Part shown: one piece after another, positions 26,796 through 35,293 of the stretch | Layout: every line of letters begins with the position of its first letter | Numbering within the stretch: the stretch's first letter is position 1 | Origin: Fibrisoma limi BUZ 3 | GTDB lineage: Bacteria; Bacteroidota; Bacteroidia; Cytophagales; Spirosomataceae | Direction of reading: 5' to 3' | DNA length: 64,000 bases | NCBI RefSeq assembly: GCF_000296815.2 | Contig: NZ_CAIT01000009.1 | Span: 434,001 to 498,000, forward strand | Program-made: the position numbers and the translations under genes | Notes under the pieces: generated by a model | Databases searched by the model: none | What the model was told of the DNA's origin: nothing | The model's input: the letters and a program-made list of their open reading frames with translations, nothing else

Positions 26796-27215
26796 TCAAT
26801 CGGCGGTCGAAAATAAACACTGCTTCATGAGCCCATCAACAGCCTGGACGAGCTGCGGGTAGCTTTTAATTTTACTGATAAAAGCAGCAGCTCCCAACTG
26901 AAAACAATATTTAACAACGGATTCCTCATCCGATCCACTCATCACGGCCACCGGAATGGAGCGCAGTTGTTCGTCGCAGGCCAGCAGCTGCAGAATTTCT
27001 TTACCACTAAGGATAGGCATATGCAAATCCAGCAGAATCAGATCAGGAAGCCGTCCGTCGAGTGAATGAGTTAACCGAATCATCAAATCAGATCCATCTT
27101 TTAGGAATCTTACAGTACAATCTTTGTGATTCTCTTCAAAAAGTACAGACAATACATACGTATCATCCGCGTCGTCGTCAACAACGTAGATTAGTGGGCA
27201 ATTCCGATGAAGCAT
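26796..27215 (-). CDS. Single-domain response regulator
   Basis: A 139-residue receiver-only protein. It shows IYVVDDDADDTYVL at the N-terminus, the phospho-acceptor Asp in DLILLDLHMPILSG, the Ser of VAVMSGSDEE and the Lys of AFISKIK. No DNA-binding or enzymatic output is attached, so it is probably a phosphotransfer or protein-interaction regulator. No kinase is adjacent; several orphan regulators of this class occur elsewhere in the window (14152, 31415, 37585). The upstream 352-bp gap is AT-rich. Confidence 0.88.
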   Translation of the reverse strand: MLHRNCPLIYVVDDDADDTYVLSVLFEENHKDCTVRFLKDGSDLMIRLTHSLDGRLPDLILLDLHMPILSGKEILQLLACDEQLRSIPVAVMSGSDEESVVKYCFQLGAAAFISKIKSYPQLVQAVDGLMKQCLFSTAD

Positions 27216-27514
27216 AAAGTGAGTATTAGTACAGTATAGGTGAACATTGAGTTACTCAAGCACAGCAATACTAATAATTAATTACATTGATTGTATGCCA
27301 CAGTAAATATATTGTCAAAATTCGCAATTCAACTACCTGTAATAAGACTACTATCAAAATCCATTAAATTATCATACAATAAACGAGCAATTAATCCTTT
27401 GCAAACCTGTCCTGAAAATCTGTATTTATACTCATATGTAAGTAGGCTGGCTATTATAACTTTGACCTCACTCGAAGGCGCGTATAGATGCGAATTTATC
27501 TTGATGTTCAACAT
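27216..27514. other. AT-rich intergenic region
   Basis: About 300 bp, strongly AT-rich, between the start of the regulator at 27215 and the terminator at 27515. A plus-strand ORF crossing it (27291-27713) runs through the terminator and antisense to a real gene, so I do not call it. Confidence 0.5.
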
Positions 27515-27544
27515 AAAAAAGCCACTCATAAGAGTAGCTTTTTT
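27515..27544 (-). terminator. Rho-independent terminator (PNPOx-like gene)
   Basis: 13-nt arms with one mismatch (27515-27527 and 27532-27544) and A6/T6 ends. It lies just beyond the 3' end of the minus-strand gene at 27568. Confidence 0.75.
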
Positions 27545-27567
27545 ATACATAAATGTATACTACCGTT

Positions 27568-28074
27568 TTAGCTATTGTACACCTTTTGATTTTCTCCTTC
27601 CTTGTACGTATCGCCTGTTACGGCCGCCCGGGCCATTTCCAGAAACCGCACCATGCGGCTCGACGTCGAATCCCAGTATTCGGCCAGCTCCGTATGCACT
27701 TTCAATAGAGTAAGTTCGGGATCATCTTTGCCGTCGGGAAACCAGGGTTTAGCGGCCGGCGACCAAAGTTCGTCAATTTTAGCCCGGTCATATACTTCAT
27801 CGGCCGAGCCGGATACAGACACGTAGGAGGCTTCATCCGGATGGGCAAAGGCCAGGTTGACCCGGTGTTCGTGCTTATCAATCTGGTCTACTTTTGGTGC
27901 GCTCTTTTTCGTAAAGAACCAGAATGTACCATTTTCATCCATCTGCATGGTAGCCATTGGACGACTTACCAGGTTTCCCTGATCATCAATGGTGGTCATC
28001 ATGGCAATCCGGATGTCTTTGACCAACTCCCTGATTTTTTCTAATTGTTCGTTCCGTTGCGTTTTCGTTTCCAT
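27568..28074 (-). CDS. Pyridoxamine 5'-phosphate oxidase-like general stress protein
   Basis: A 168-residue protein with the split-barrel FMN-binding fold of the PNPOx-like/general stress protein 26 group. The signature RIAMMTTIDDQGNLVSRPMATMQ (key residues MTTID and SRPM) and GTFWFFTKKSAPKVDQI are family-typical, followed by ASYVSVSGSADEVYDRAKI. The middle FAHPDEASYVSV segment lines the flavin pocket. General stress proteins of this kind bind flavin, and some bind F420; no vitamin B6 synthesis role is implied. It is flanked by other small stress-type genes (28356, 28801). Confidence 0.88.
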   Translation of the reverse strand: METKTQRNEQLEKIRELVKDIRIAMMTTIDDQGNLVSRPMATMQMDENGTFWFFTKKSAPKVDQIDKHEHRVNLAFAHPDEASYVSVSGSADEVYDRAKIDELWSPAAKPWFPDGKDDPELTLLKVHTELAEYWDSTSSRMVRFLEMARAAVTGDTYKEGENQKVYNS

Positions 28075-28139
28075 AACGTGTGTGTTTTACAATTCAACGT
28101 CTAAAAAGTCAATTTGTTCATAAGCCATATTTTACAAAA

Positions 28140-28182
28140 ACGCCAACCCTTAGTCGTTCTGAAACGAGCTAACGGCTGGCGT
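28140..28182 (-). terminator. Long hairpin terminator (copper-binding protein gene)
   Basis: A multi-part imperfect stem of about 18 bp centred near 28161. On the minus strand it is followed by TTTTTG, consistent with ending transcription of the gene at 28356 after about 170 nt of 3' untranslated sequence. Confidence 0.6.
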
Positions 28183-28355
28183 CTTTGTATCAATATATAT
28201 GTTGCCGGAAGGAGCGGGCGGTTGTCAGCAGTTTCCGCTTTGTTATTCACGCCACATCATCAGCCGGTATGAATTAGCATCATTACTTACCTTCTACTAC
28301 CGCTTTGATGCCGTCAACCGCCCAAACTTCCGGGTATCTTTGGCAGGCTACCTGC

Positions 28356-28775
28356 TTAGTTGTACAGCGTATCGCGCAGATCGATACCGTAAAACAGCGA
28401 AGCGGGCGTCGTTGCCGGATTCGTCACGTTTGTATCTGTCTCGTAGGCCATTTCCAGAATGGTTACGCAACTGCGAATCGTCTGCTGACACATGGCATGT
28501 ACCTGTTGGCAGCGCTCATGGTTAGTGAACTGATTAACCTCCTGAGCACATTTTTCACACACTTCGATACAGGCTTTTGCCAACAGCCGGGTGTTCTCCG
28601 AGCCACGTACGTAAAGCATCGCCAACTGACGGCACATGTCCGCACAATCAAGGTTCAGGAAGATACACCGATACCAGTTTTCAATATCTTCTGAACGAGA
28701 ACATTCAGTGGCAAACTCATCGCACAAGGCTGCGCAACCGGTCAGCGAGTCGTAAATATTTTTCTTCCAGATCAT
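28356..28775 (-). CDS. Four-helix-bundle copper-binding protein (DUF326/Csp-like)
   Basis: A 139-residue cysteine-rich protein. Twelve cysteines (C14, C18, C25, C37, C44, C48, C69, C73, C76, C89, C96, C103) are arranged on predicted helices, mostly as CxxxC pairs, the pattern of cytosolic copper-storage Csp3-like/DUF326 proteins that bind many Cu(I) ions in the bundle core. No signal peptide is present, so it probably works in the cytosol. The C-terminal 30 residues lack Cys and look unstructured. It is next to a YdaT-like gene (28801) and a PNPOx-like stress gene (27568). Metal stores of this type buffer or detoxify copper. Confidence 0.87.
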   Translation of the reverse strand: MIWKKNIYDSLTGCAALCDEFATECSRSEDIENWYRCIFLNLDCADMCRQLAMLYVRGSENTRLLAKACIEVCEKCAQEVNQFTNHERCQQVHAMCQQTIRSCVTILEMAYETDTNVTNPATTPASLFYGIDLRDTLYN

Positions 28776-28800
28776 AGCTTTTACTGAATTTCAAATTAGG

Positions 28801-29031
28801 CTAAAGGGCTCTTTCACGCCAGATGTGGGGCCGTGAATGTACATTTACCATATCCGGCTCGGCCGGAGAACGACGGGCCCAGCGACGGGCCTCATTAATA
28901 CTTGTGGCAATGGCCTCGTCCCTCCCCAAATGCCCCTGCTCTATCAGCATATTTGCTATCTCAATAGCCTTAGCGCGGGTGCTGGGGCTAAGTGAGCGCA
29001 TGGCAGCAGGGAAGTGAGTTGTTGTCCACAT
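28801..29031 (-). CDS. Small YdaT-N-like protein
   Basis: A 76-residue protein whose first 50 residues (TTTHFPAAMRSLSPSTRAKA, then IEIANMLIEQG and a DEAIATSINEARRWARR segment) resemble the N-terminal part of Bacillus YdaT and similar small proteins common in Bacteroidota. I start it at ATG 29031; the 20 residues upstream (from 29091) look non-coding. No DUF2188 tail is present. Basic and cytoplasmic; function unknown. It is 25 bp upstream of the copper-binding protein gene on the same strand, so the two may share a transcript. Confidence 0.72.
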   Translation of the reverse strand: MWTTTHFPAAMRSLSPSTRAKAIEIANMLIEQGHLGRDEAIATSINEARRWARRSPAEPDMVNVHSRPHIWRERAL

Positions 29032-29220
29032 TGTTGCGATCGTTATTGTCTCATACAGTACATTGCCTTTTTCGTGCCAGTTGCTACGCAACTACACTTA
29101 CAGTAACGTTAGGCAAACCAAGGCTTTAATAATCAGACAATTAAAACTTTGTACCTATGCATTTTTAATCTCTTTATAGTAACGCATCCTCTGCTGATGT
29201 GGAAATTTTACAAGGGCACT

Positions 29221-29236
29221 GTGTAAAGTTTTACAC
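29221..29236. repeat. Short inverted repeat
   Basis: GTGTAAA and TTTACAC separated by two bases, 190 bp upstream of the YdaT-like gene. Possibly an operator, but short repeats like this are expected by chance. Confidence 0.3.
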
Positions 29237-29249
29237 ACATTACCTCAAC

Positions 29250-29279
29250 AAAAAAGCCGACTCATGACCAAGTCGGCTT
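29250..29279 (-). terminator. Rho-independent terminator (lipoprotein gene)
   Basis: 9-bp arms 29254-29262 and 29271-29279, with an A-run that gives a T-run on the minus strand. It follows the minus-strand lipoprotein gene ending at 29305. Confidence 0.75.
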
Positions 29280-29304
29280 GATTAGATAATGTTACTGCCC
29301 AGAA

Positions 29305-29802
29305 TTAATCAGCCCGGACAGCATTGAGTTGAGCGTCTGTCTTGCTAACCAAATATTCTGTTCGTGCTTTCACCTCCGGCCATTTTTCGGCAGTCGTAAA
29401 TTCCAGGTTCTTAAGTTCATCCGCCATTCGCTGCCGGTACGTTTTTAACGTGTTTATCGCTTGTTGCAGGCTTTTCTTCCGATTATTGCTAACCTCTGTG
29501 AGTGTGCGCTCATAATGAGCGATTTTATCATCAATGTCCTCAATAGTGGCACTGATATCCTCACGTGCATTATCGCGCTCTTTTCGCCATTGCCGAGCAA
29601 AGTCTTTCCGAGCACTGTCGACCTCAGCCTGCTGTTCACGCACCTCATCGATATCCGCACCAGCTTCGGCCGCGTCCACCACATCTGCTTGCTCTTCCCG
29701 TATTTGTTCCGCTTTTTTTTCTGTACTTGAATTACAGCCGATGGGTAATGTAGCCATCATTAGTACAATCCCTAAAGCCAGTACGAGCCGGTTAGTCTTC
29801 AT
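29305..29802 (-). CDS. Coiled-coil lipoprotein of unknown function
   Basis: A 165-residue exported protein. The signal peptide ends in a lipobox-like LPIGC (Cys23). The mature part is highly charged and helical, with probable coiled coil over about residues 30-150 (for example ADIDEVREQQAEVDSARKDF). I do not recognise a family. Its first codons (MKTNRL) lie inside a perfect inverted repeat with the upstream region (29784-29833), so the start may be hidden in an mRNA hairpin. It follows, by 114 bp, the receiver-kinase gene ending at 29917, and a terminator lies after it. Confidence 0.8.
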   Translation of the reverse strand: MKTNRLVLALGIVLMMATLPIGCNSSTEKKAEQIREEQADVVDAAEAGADIDEVREQQAEVDSARKDFARQWRKERDNAREDISATIEDIDDKIAHYERTLTEVSNNRKKSLQQAINTLKTYRQRMADELKNLEFTTAEKWPEVKARTEYLVSKTDAQLNAVRAD

Positions 29803-29833
29803 AACATCGCTGTTTTGAAGACTAACCGGCTCG
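29784..29833. repeat. Perfect 17-bp inverted repeat over a start codon
   Basis: Arms 29784-29800 and 29817-29833 are perfectly complementary with a 16-nt loop. The lipoprotein ATG (minus strand, 29800-29802) sits at the loop/stem border and the next five codons form one arm, so the mRNA can fold a stem just after the start. No T-run follows, so this is not a standard terminator. Confidence 0.8.
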
Positions 29834-29916
29834 ATTGATGAATGTTTACACTATGTCTGCGCGCTGCGAATTTAAGGACTTAAAGCTGCTGCATCAGCTG
29901 GTGCCTAACGCTACTC

Positions 29917-31404
29917 CTACTGCTGCTTTGGGAAATACAGCCGGAACGTAGTCCCATGGCCTGGCTGGCTTTCTACTTCAATACTTCCCCGGTGGCTGTT
30001 AACGATGTTTTGGGTAGCAGTGAGCCCCAGCCCCATACCACCTGACTTGCCAGTAAAGAACGGATCGAAGAGTCGCTGCCGATCGGCTTCTTTTATACCA
30101 CTGCCGTTGTCAGAAACCTGGATAAAGACTCGATTATCGTCGGTACATTCAGTTACCACGCGTAGCACGCCCTGGCCGGCCTCCATAGCTTCTACAGCAT
30201 TGATGAGGATATTCAGCAGCGCTGTCTTTACCTGTTCGCGGTCAAGTGGAGCCTGGCAGTCGTCGAGCGACAGCTCGGTTTCCAGCCGCATATTCTTCAG
30301 TTTGATCCGGTCGGCCACCAATTGAATGGTAGCTTTCACAACGGAATTAAGATCCTGCACCTGCCGATCAAGTTCGCGCGGCTTCGATGAATTCAGCATC
30401 TCAGTGATGAGCTGCCCGATACGATCTACATTCCGTCCAATGATGTCCGTAAACATAGTAATGTATTCATCGTCAGCAGGTAGCTCTTCCTTAAGCTGCT
30501 CCAGCGCCAGACTCAGGTTCGTAAGCGGATTACGGACTTCGTGGGCAATGCTACGGGCAATTTTGCCGGTCATGCTCAGTTTTTCGGCGATCAGCAATTC
30601 CTGCTGTGCTTTTTTCTGCTCCGTAATATCCCGCACAATACCCTGATACCACTGTGGCCGTCCGGACGCGTCTTCAACTGCCCAGACCGAAATCAGGCAG
30701 ATTCGCTTACGTCCACCTTTACTATTCAGGACCGTTTCAAAATCCTTTAGCTGGCCATGTTCCCGTACTGTAAAGCGTAGTTGGCGGAGGTGGTTAAAAT
30801 CAGCAAAAAGCCGGGCTGGGTTAAGTTGCCGGAGTTCATCGCGGCTATAACCGAGCAGTCTTTCTACCGATGGGTTCGCATCCTGGAACCGCATGAGGCT
30901 ATCGGCTACAAAAATGGCGTCGATAGACCGCTCGAACAACGAGCGGTACTTGTTTTCTTTCTCCGCAATTTCGGCCAGCACTTCCGCTTGCTTGAGCGCG
31001 TACCGGATGCTGCGGCCCAGGACCTGCGGATCGATCCGGCCTTTAACCAGGTAATCGGCGGCCCCCAGTTCAAGCGCCGACTGGTCGACGGTCAGATCGT
31101 CCTGCCCTGTCAACAGAATCATGGGTGCCCGGCATCCCATCCGGAAGGCCTGCTGAATAAATTCGATCCCAGTGCGACTACCCAATCGATAATCGACCAG
31201 GTATACGTCATAATGTTCGGATTCTACGGCCGCCAGCGCGTTTTCGTAATCATCGACCCAATCGAGTTTAACGTTGGCATTCTCGCGGGCCGAAACCATC
31301 GTTTTGGTTAAAATATAATCGTCTTCGTCGTCTTCAACCAGAAGAACGCGAATGGCTGTTTGCTTTCTTTGCGAAACGTCGAGTGAAAAATCTACAGCAT
31401 CCAT
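29917..31404 (-). CDS. Receiver-PAS-histidine kinase
   Basis: A 495-residue soluble protein. The N-terminal receiver (about residues 18-140) has the acidic cluster VEDDEDD, the phospho-acceptor D71 in YLVDYRLGSRTG, and the Lys in DYLVKGR. A PAS domain (about 150-265, with YRSLFERSIDAIFVADSLM) follows, then HisKA with H288 in SIAHEVRNPLTNL and HATPase_c with the N-box NILINAVEAM and GMGLGLT. There is no membrane span. This order, receiver before PAS and kinase, is typical of proteins that take input from another kinase. It is downstream of a single-domain regulator (31415) by 10 bp, so the two are probably co-transcribed. Confidence 0.92.
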   Translation of the reverse strand: MDAVDFSLDVSQRKQTAIRVLLVEDDEDDYILTKTMVSARENANVKLDWVDDYENALAAVESEHYDVYLVDYRLGSRTGIEFIQQAFRMGCRAPMILLTGQDDLTVDQSALELGAADYLVKGRIDPQVLGRSIRYALKQAEVLAEIAEKENKYRSLFERSIDAIFVADSLMRFQDANPSVERLLGYSRDELRQLNPARLFADFNHLRQLRFTVREHGQLKDFETVLNSKGGRKRICLISVWAVEDASGRPQWYQGIVRDITEQKKAQQELLIAEKLSMTGKIARSIAHEVRNPLTNLSLALEQLKEELPADDEYITMFTDIIGRNVDRIGQLITEMLNSSKPRELDRQVQDLNSVVKATIQLVADRIKLKNMRLETELSLDDCQAPLDREQVKTALLNILINAVEAMEAGQGVLRVVTECTDDNRVFIQVSDNGSGIKEADRQRLFDPFFTGKSGGMGLGLTATQNIVNSHRGSIEVESQPGHGTTFRLYFPKQQ

Positions 31405-31414
31405 ACGGGCGTAG

Positions 31415-31837
31415 TTATTGCGGAAGTTTAACGGTATCCATCCAATAAGTTTTCAGGGCACCAATCATCTCAACAAGCCGGTTGAAGTTAAACGGCTTTG
31501 TCACAAACGAATTAACCCCCAGGTTATACGTCTTTACAACATCTTCGTCGGCCGACGATGTAGTCATAACCACTACAGGAAGCCGACGTAGTTTAGGATC
31601 TTCTTTAATCTCTTCTAGGGCCTGAAAGCCATTTTTGCGGGGCATGTTCAGATCCAGTATGAGCAAATTTGGCCAGGGCGCGTTCAATTCATTATAGCGG
31701 CCAATACGATGCAGGTATTCCATCAACTCCTCTCCATCCTCTACAAACTGAATTTCCTGTGTATAGCCATTCTGCCGTAACGCCCGTTCGAGAAACATAC
31801 GATCATCTATATCGTCGTCAGCAATCAGAATTGTCAT
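31415..31837 (-). CDS. Rcp1-type single-domain response regulator
   Basis: A 140-residue receiver-only protein, starting MTILIADDDIDDRMFLERAL. The phospho-acceptor Asp lies in LLILDLNMPRKNGFQAL, the Thr/Ser in VVMTTSSADED and the Lys in FVTKPFNF. The whole resembles the Rcp1-like regulators that partner phytochrome-type and PAS kinases. An alternative ATG seven codons upstream (31858) is possible. The gene is followed after 10 bp by a receiver-PAS-kinase and preceded (171 bp) by a six-PAS kinase gene on the same strand, so several of these proteins probably form one phosphorelay. Confidence 0.9.
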   Translation of the reverse strand: MTILIADDDIDDRMFLERALRQNGYTQEIQFVEDGEELMEYLHRIGRYNELNAPWPNLLILDLNMPRKNGFQALEEIKEDPKLRRLPVVVMTTSSADEDVVKTYNLGVNSFVTKPFNFNRLVEMIGALKTYWMDTVKLPQ

Positions 31838-32028
31838 AGCTGGAAGTTTACGGTGCATACGGTTATGATAGTTGGTAAAGCAATATCTTATGTTAGATGT
31901 GTTTTTTGTCGTTACGTATTATTGCGTATATGCCCATCTTACACCATGTGCCACACAAAGCAGAGAATCAAGTCTCATTGACAGGCAATAACCAAATTAA
32001 TTCAGTCAAATTTACTACAAAACTTTCA

Positions 32029-35000
32029 CTACCCGTTCTCAGTAGGGAACAAAATGACAAACGAGGCTCCCTGCCCCAGCCGTCCCTCCGCCCGGATGAT
32101 TCCACGGTGGTTTTCCACCACTTTCTCGACAATGGATAAACCGATTCCGGTTCCGCTGTAATTAGACCGTGTGTGCAATCGCTGGAAGAGTTGAAAAATC
32201 CGCTCAGCATACGCTTGCTCAAACCCGATCCCGTTGTCGGCCACAGTGATTTCAGCAAACTTTTGACTGGTCGCAACGGTCAACTGATCTATCTCCTGAG
32301 CCGCTACCAGACGCGACGAGATGGTGATCAACGGCTGAACGTCAGGCTTTGAAAACTTCAGCGCGTTACTCAGCAGATTTTGAAATAGTTGTCTCAACTG
32401 AAGCTCATCACCCTGAATGGTTGGCAATGACCCGACCTGAAGCACCGCTTTTTTACTGTGAATGGTTGTATCTAAATCACTAACTACTTCGCTAATCACC
32501 TGGTTGAGGTTCACCTCCCGGAACGTATCACGCTTGTTGGCCACCCGCGAGTAGGCCAGCAAGTCTCTGATAAGCGTCTGCATCCGCTGAGCTGCCGATT
32601 GCATTCGCCGAACGATGTCGGCACCGGACTCGCTCAGTTGGCCTGCATACTGGCTTTGCAGCACATCGCCGAACGTTATGACTTTCCGAAGTGGCTCCTG
32701 CAGATCGTGTGAGGCTACGTAGGCAAATTGTTCGAGGTTGGCGTTTGAACGTTTCAACTCCTGGACCGACAGCTCCAGTTGTTGCTGCAAGCGCTTCAAT
32801 GGAGTAAAATCTGCGAACGTAACCAGCACATCATCGCCGAGCCTGGTAGCCGCAATATCGAGCCAACTATCGATTCCATCCGCTTTATAATAAAAATCGA
32901 ACCGTATACTCTCCCCTGTTTCGTATGTCCGTAGGTAGCGGTCAAACAACCCGTTGGTTTTATAAGCCGGGAACCATCGACTACCCAGATCCCCCTGAAG
33001 AATGTCCGACTTTTGCCCTACATAATCGGCCAGCGTTCGATTAGCCGTCTTGAACCGAAAGTCGACCACCCTTCCGGATTCATCACGCACCGGACTGAAT
33101 AGAAAAATTCCGGTTTGCGACATATCAATTATACCCTGGAGCTTCGCTGCCGCTTCCTTGATGACCAGTGCCGCCTGTTTCGACTGGCTTATATCGGTGA
33201 ACGTAACCACACAGCCATCGTCCAGCTTTGTTATTGATACTGCATACCAGGTATTGTAGTCGGGTAAATGACGTTCCAGTCGTAGTGGCTGCCCTGTATT
33301 AATGACTTGGCTATATTCATCAAATACGCCGGTCTGTCGGCTATCCGGATAAATGGTTAGCAGTGTACTGCCCGCAATATCCTTTCCGGTACGAGCCATA
33401 ATATCTTCCCGGGCGGTCTGATTAAAAAGCTCAAACCAGAAATCGACAATGTCCCCCTGCTCATCACGAATGGCCTGAAATACAATCGTTCCGTTCAGAG
33501 ATGTGTTCAGAATACTGTCCAGTTGCCGGTTCTTTGCTTCGATCAGATGAGAGGCCTGGCGTGACTGCGTAATGTCGAGAAACGTACAAACGACACCATC
33601 ATCCAGTCTGGCAACCGATAATGAATACCATTTATCGAAGCCCCCGACGGCATAATGAACATCCACCGTAGTTGACTCGCCCGACGTCATAACCTGGCTG
33701 GCGATAACAAGTAAACGTTGCGATTCATCACCGGAATAAACATCCAGGAGTGTGCGGCCAATAACGTCATTGGGCAACTGCGCCAACTGGTGAGCGGCCC
33801 GGTTGCACTGAACATACCGAAGATTGATCAGGTTTCCGAGGTCATCATACATACTTTCGAACGTAATGACTCCCTCGGGCGACCCATCCAAAATGGTACT
33901 AAAGCGAAGTGCCTGCGCCTGTTCACGCAACTGGGTTTCCTTCAGGATACTGATGTCCAGAAACGATACGATAACCTGCTCATCGGTAAAACGCACGACC
34001 GACACCTCCAGCCAGCGCTGATTAGGCTCAAAGAAGTACTCGACCCGTAGCGGCTCACCCGTGGACAGAACATGCAGGTACCCTTCATACATTCCGCCGG
34101 TCGCACCGGCCGGGTCCAGTTCCGACAGCCTCAAGCTCATCACCTGTTCGGCCGTGTATCCCGTAATGGCAAGCGCTGACTGATTGTAAAAAACAACTTG
34201 AAAGTCAACAATTCCGCCGGTTTCATCCGTCACAGCCTGACACATGAGCATGCCGGTTATCGAACTGTTCAGGACCTTATCTAATTCGTTCTTCCGCCGT
34301 TCTGCTTCCAGCGCAGCGGCTTTTTTCTCGGTGATATCAACAAATACGGCAACAGCCTCATCGGGACCCGACGGTGCTATCGACACATTATGCCAACCCC
34401 CAAACGATGGAATCAATACATCTACGTTGATAGCCTGCCCCATTTGCACGACTTTGGTCAATTGCTCAAACAGCGTCCATTGATCCGGGTACAATTGCAG
34501 CAATGTAGATGTCTGCACCTGGGTCTGATCAAGCTTTGCAGTGTCAAGAGCCTTCTGATTCAGACTAATTAACCTGAAGTCAACAATCTGACCGTACTGA
34601 TCACGCTGAGCCTTATACGACACGATGCAAGTCGGCGATGTATCGAGTAGCTGATTGAGTAAACGCGCCTGTTCTTGCTGTTCCGTTACATTGCGAATGG
34701 TTACGAGCACCCCATCGCCCAGTTTTTTTACCCGCAGTGCGAGGTATGCATCCAGATTAGGGTCATAAAACGCGTAATCAGCTACTTCATCTCTATCGAC
34801 AACCAACGCATACTGACTTACAATCGGCGCTAGAATGTCTACCTGCCCGGGATTGTCGGCCATCATCCGAACACCTACCTCCAGTTGATAGGGCGGTGGG
34901 GCAATTGTCCGGAACTGCTCATTGAAGTACGTAAGCCTGAAATCAACGATAGAACCAGCCTGATCTCGTATAGCGTCGTAACAGACCACACCATCCGGGA

Positions 35001-35103
35001 GCAGATCAAGCAATTGGGTGAAGAGTAAGGTGGTCGGCTGATGGGTTAACATGCGAACGTAACGTTGAACAAAATTTCCCATTTTGTGGAAGCCCATCCG
35101 CAC
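32029..35103 (-). CDS. Histidine kinase with six tandem PAS-like domains
   Basis: A 1024-residue soluble kinase. Six consecutive PAS-like modules fill about residues 15-775. Each follows the pattern of a helix-rich start, an RDExGxIVDF-type strand and a closing DDGxVVTFxDIS-type strand (for example RDEQGDIVDFWF, RDESGRVVDFRF, RDQYGQIVDFRL). HisKA follows with H799 in YVASHDLQEPLRK, and HATPase_c with the N-box NLLSNALKFSK, then DNGIGFE and GTGIGLSIV, typical of phytochrome-like kinases. No membrane span is evident. The likeness among modules suggests internal duplication. It lies upstream of the single-domain regulator at 31415. Cofactors and signal unknown. Confidence 0.92.
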   Translation of the reverse strand: MRMGFHKMGNFVQRYVRMLTHQPTTLLFTQLLDLLPDGVVCYDAIRDQAGSIVDFRLTYFNEQFRTIAPPPYQLEVGVRMMADNPGQVDILAPIVSQYALVVDRDEVADYAFYDPNLDAYLALRVKKLGDGVLVTIRNVTEQQEQARLLNQLLDTSPTCIVSYKAQRDQYGQIVDFRLISLNQKALDTAKLDQTQVQTSTLLQLYPDQWTLFEQLTKVVQMGQAINVDVLIPSFGGWHNVSIAPSGPDEAVAVFVDITEKKAAALEAERRKNELDKVLNSSITGMLMCQAVTDETGGIVDFQVVFYNQSALAITGYTAEQVMSLRLSELDPAGATGGMYEGYLHVLSTGEPLRVEYFFEPNQRWLEVSVVRFTDEQVIVSFLDISILKETQLREQAQALRFSTILDGSPEGVITFESMYDDLGNLINLRYVQCNRAAHQLAQLPNDVIGRTLLDVYSGDESQRLLVIASQVMTSGESTTVDVHYAVGGFDKWYSLSVARLDDGVVCTFLDITQSRQASHLIEAKNRQLDSILNTSLNGTIVFQAIRDEQGDIVDFWFELFNQTAREDIMARTGKDIAGSTLLTIYPDSRQTGVFDEYSQVINTGQPLRLERHLPDYNTWYAVSITKLDDGCVVTFTDISQSKQAALVIKEAAAKLQGIIDMSQTGIFLFSPVRDESGRVVDFRFKTANRTLADYVGQKSDILQGDLGSRWFPAYKTNGLFDRYLRTYETGESIRFDFYYKADGIDSWLDIAATRLGDDVLVTFADFTPLKRLQQQLELSVQELKRSNANLEQFAYVASHDLQEPLRKVITFGDVLQSQYAGQLSESGADIVRRMQSAAQRMQTLIRDLLAYSRVANKRDTFREVNLNQVISEVVSDLDTTIHSKKAVLQVGSLPTIQGDELQLRQLFQNLLSNALKFSKPDVQPLITISSRLVAAQEIDQLTVATSQKFAEITVADNGIGFEQAYAERIFQLFQRLHTRSNYSGTGIGLSIVEKVVENHRGIIRAEGRLGQGASFVILFPTENG

Positions 35104-35293
35104 GAAAAGAGAAATTTCAAGATTGACTGGCCGCGTAAACGATTAGTCAAATGTATTGAAAACTCCTGATATATAGCCAAACAGACAGCGTCAGCGCCTT
35201 CTACGGCAAGAATGGCACGAATTTATCGATAAAGACCAAGTGATAGTGCCCATCAGATCTGGGCTCATATACTCAACAGATGTGTTTAACACT

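Noticed and set aside
27291-27713. Plus-strand 140-residue ORF
   Set aside because: Runs through a terminator and into the antisense strand of the PNPOx-like gene; composition is that of AT-rich spacer.
28199-28694. Plus-strand ORFs of 108 and 129 residues
   Set aside because: Overlap antisense to the Cys-rich copper-binding protein gene, whose cysteine pattern is clearly real.
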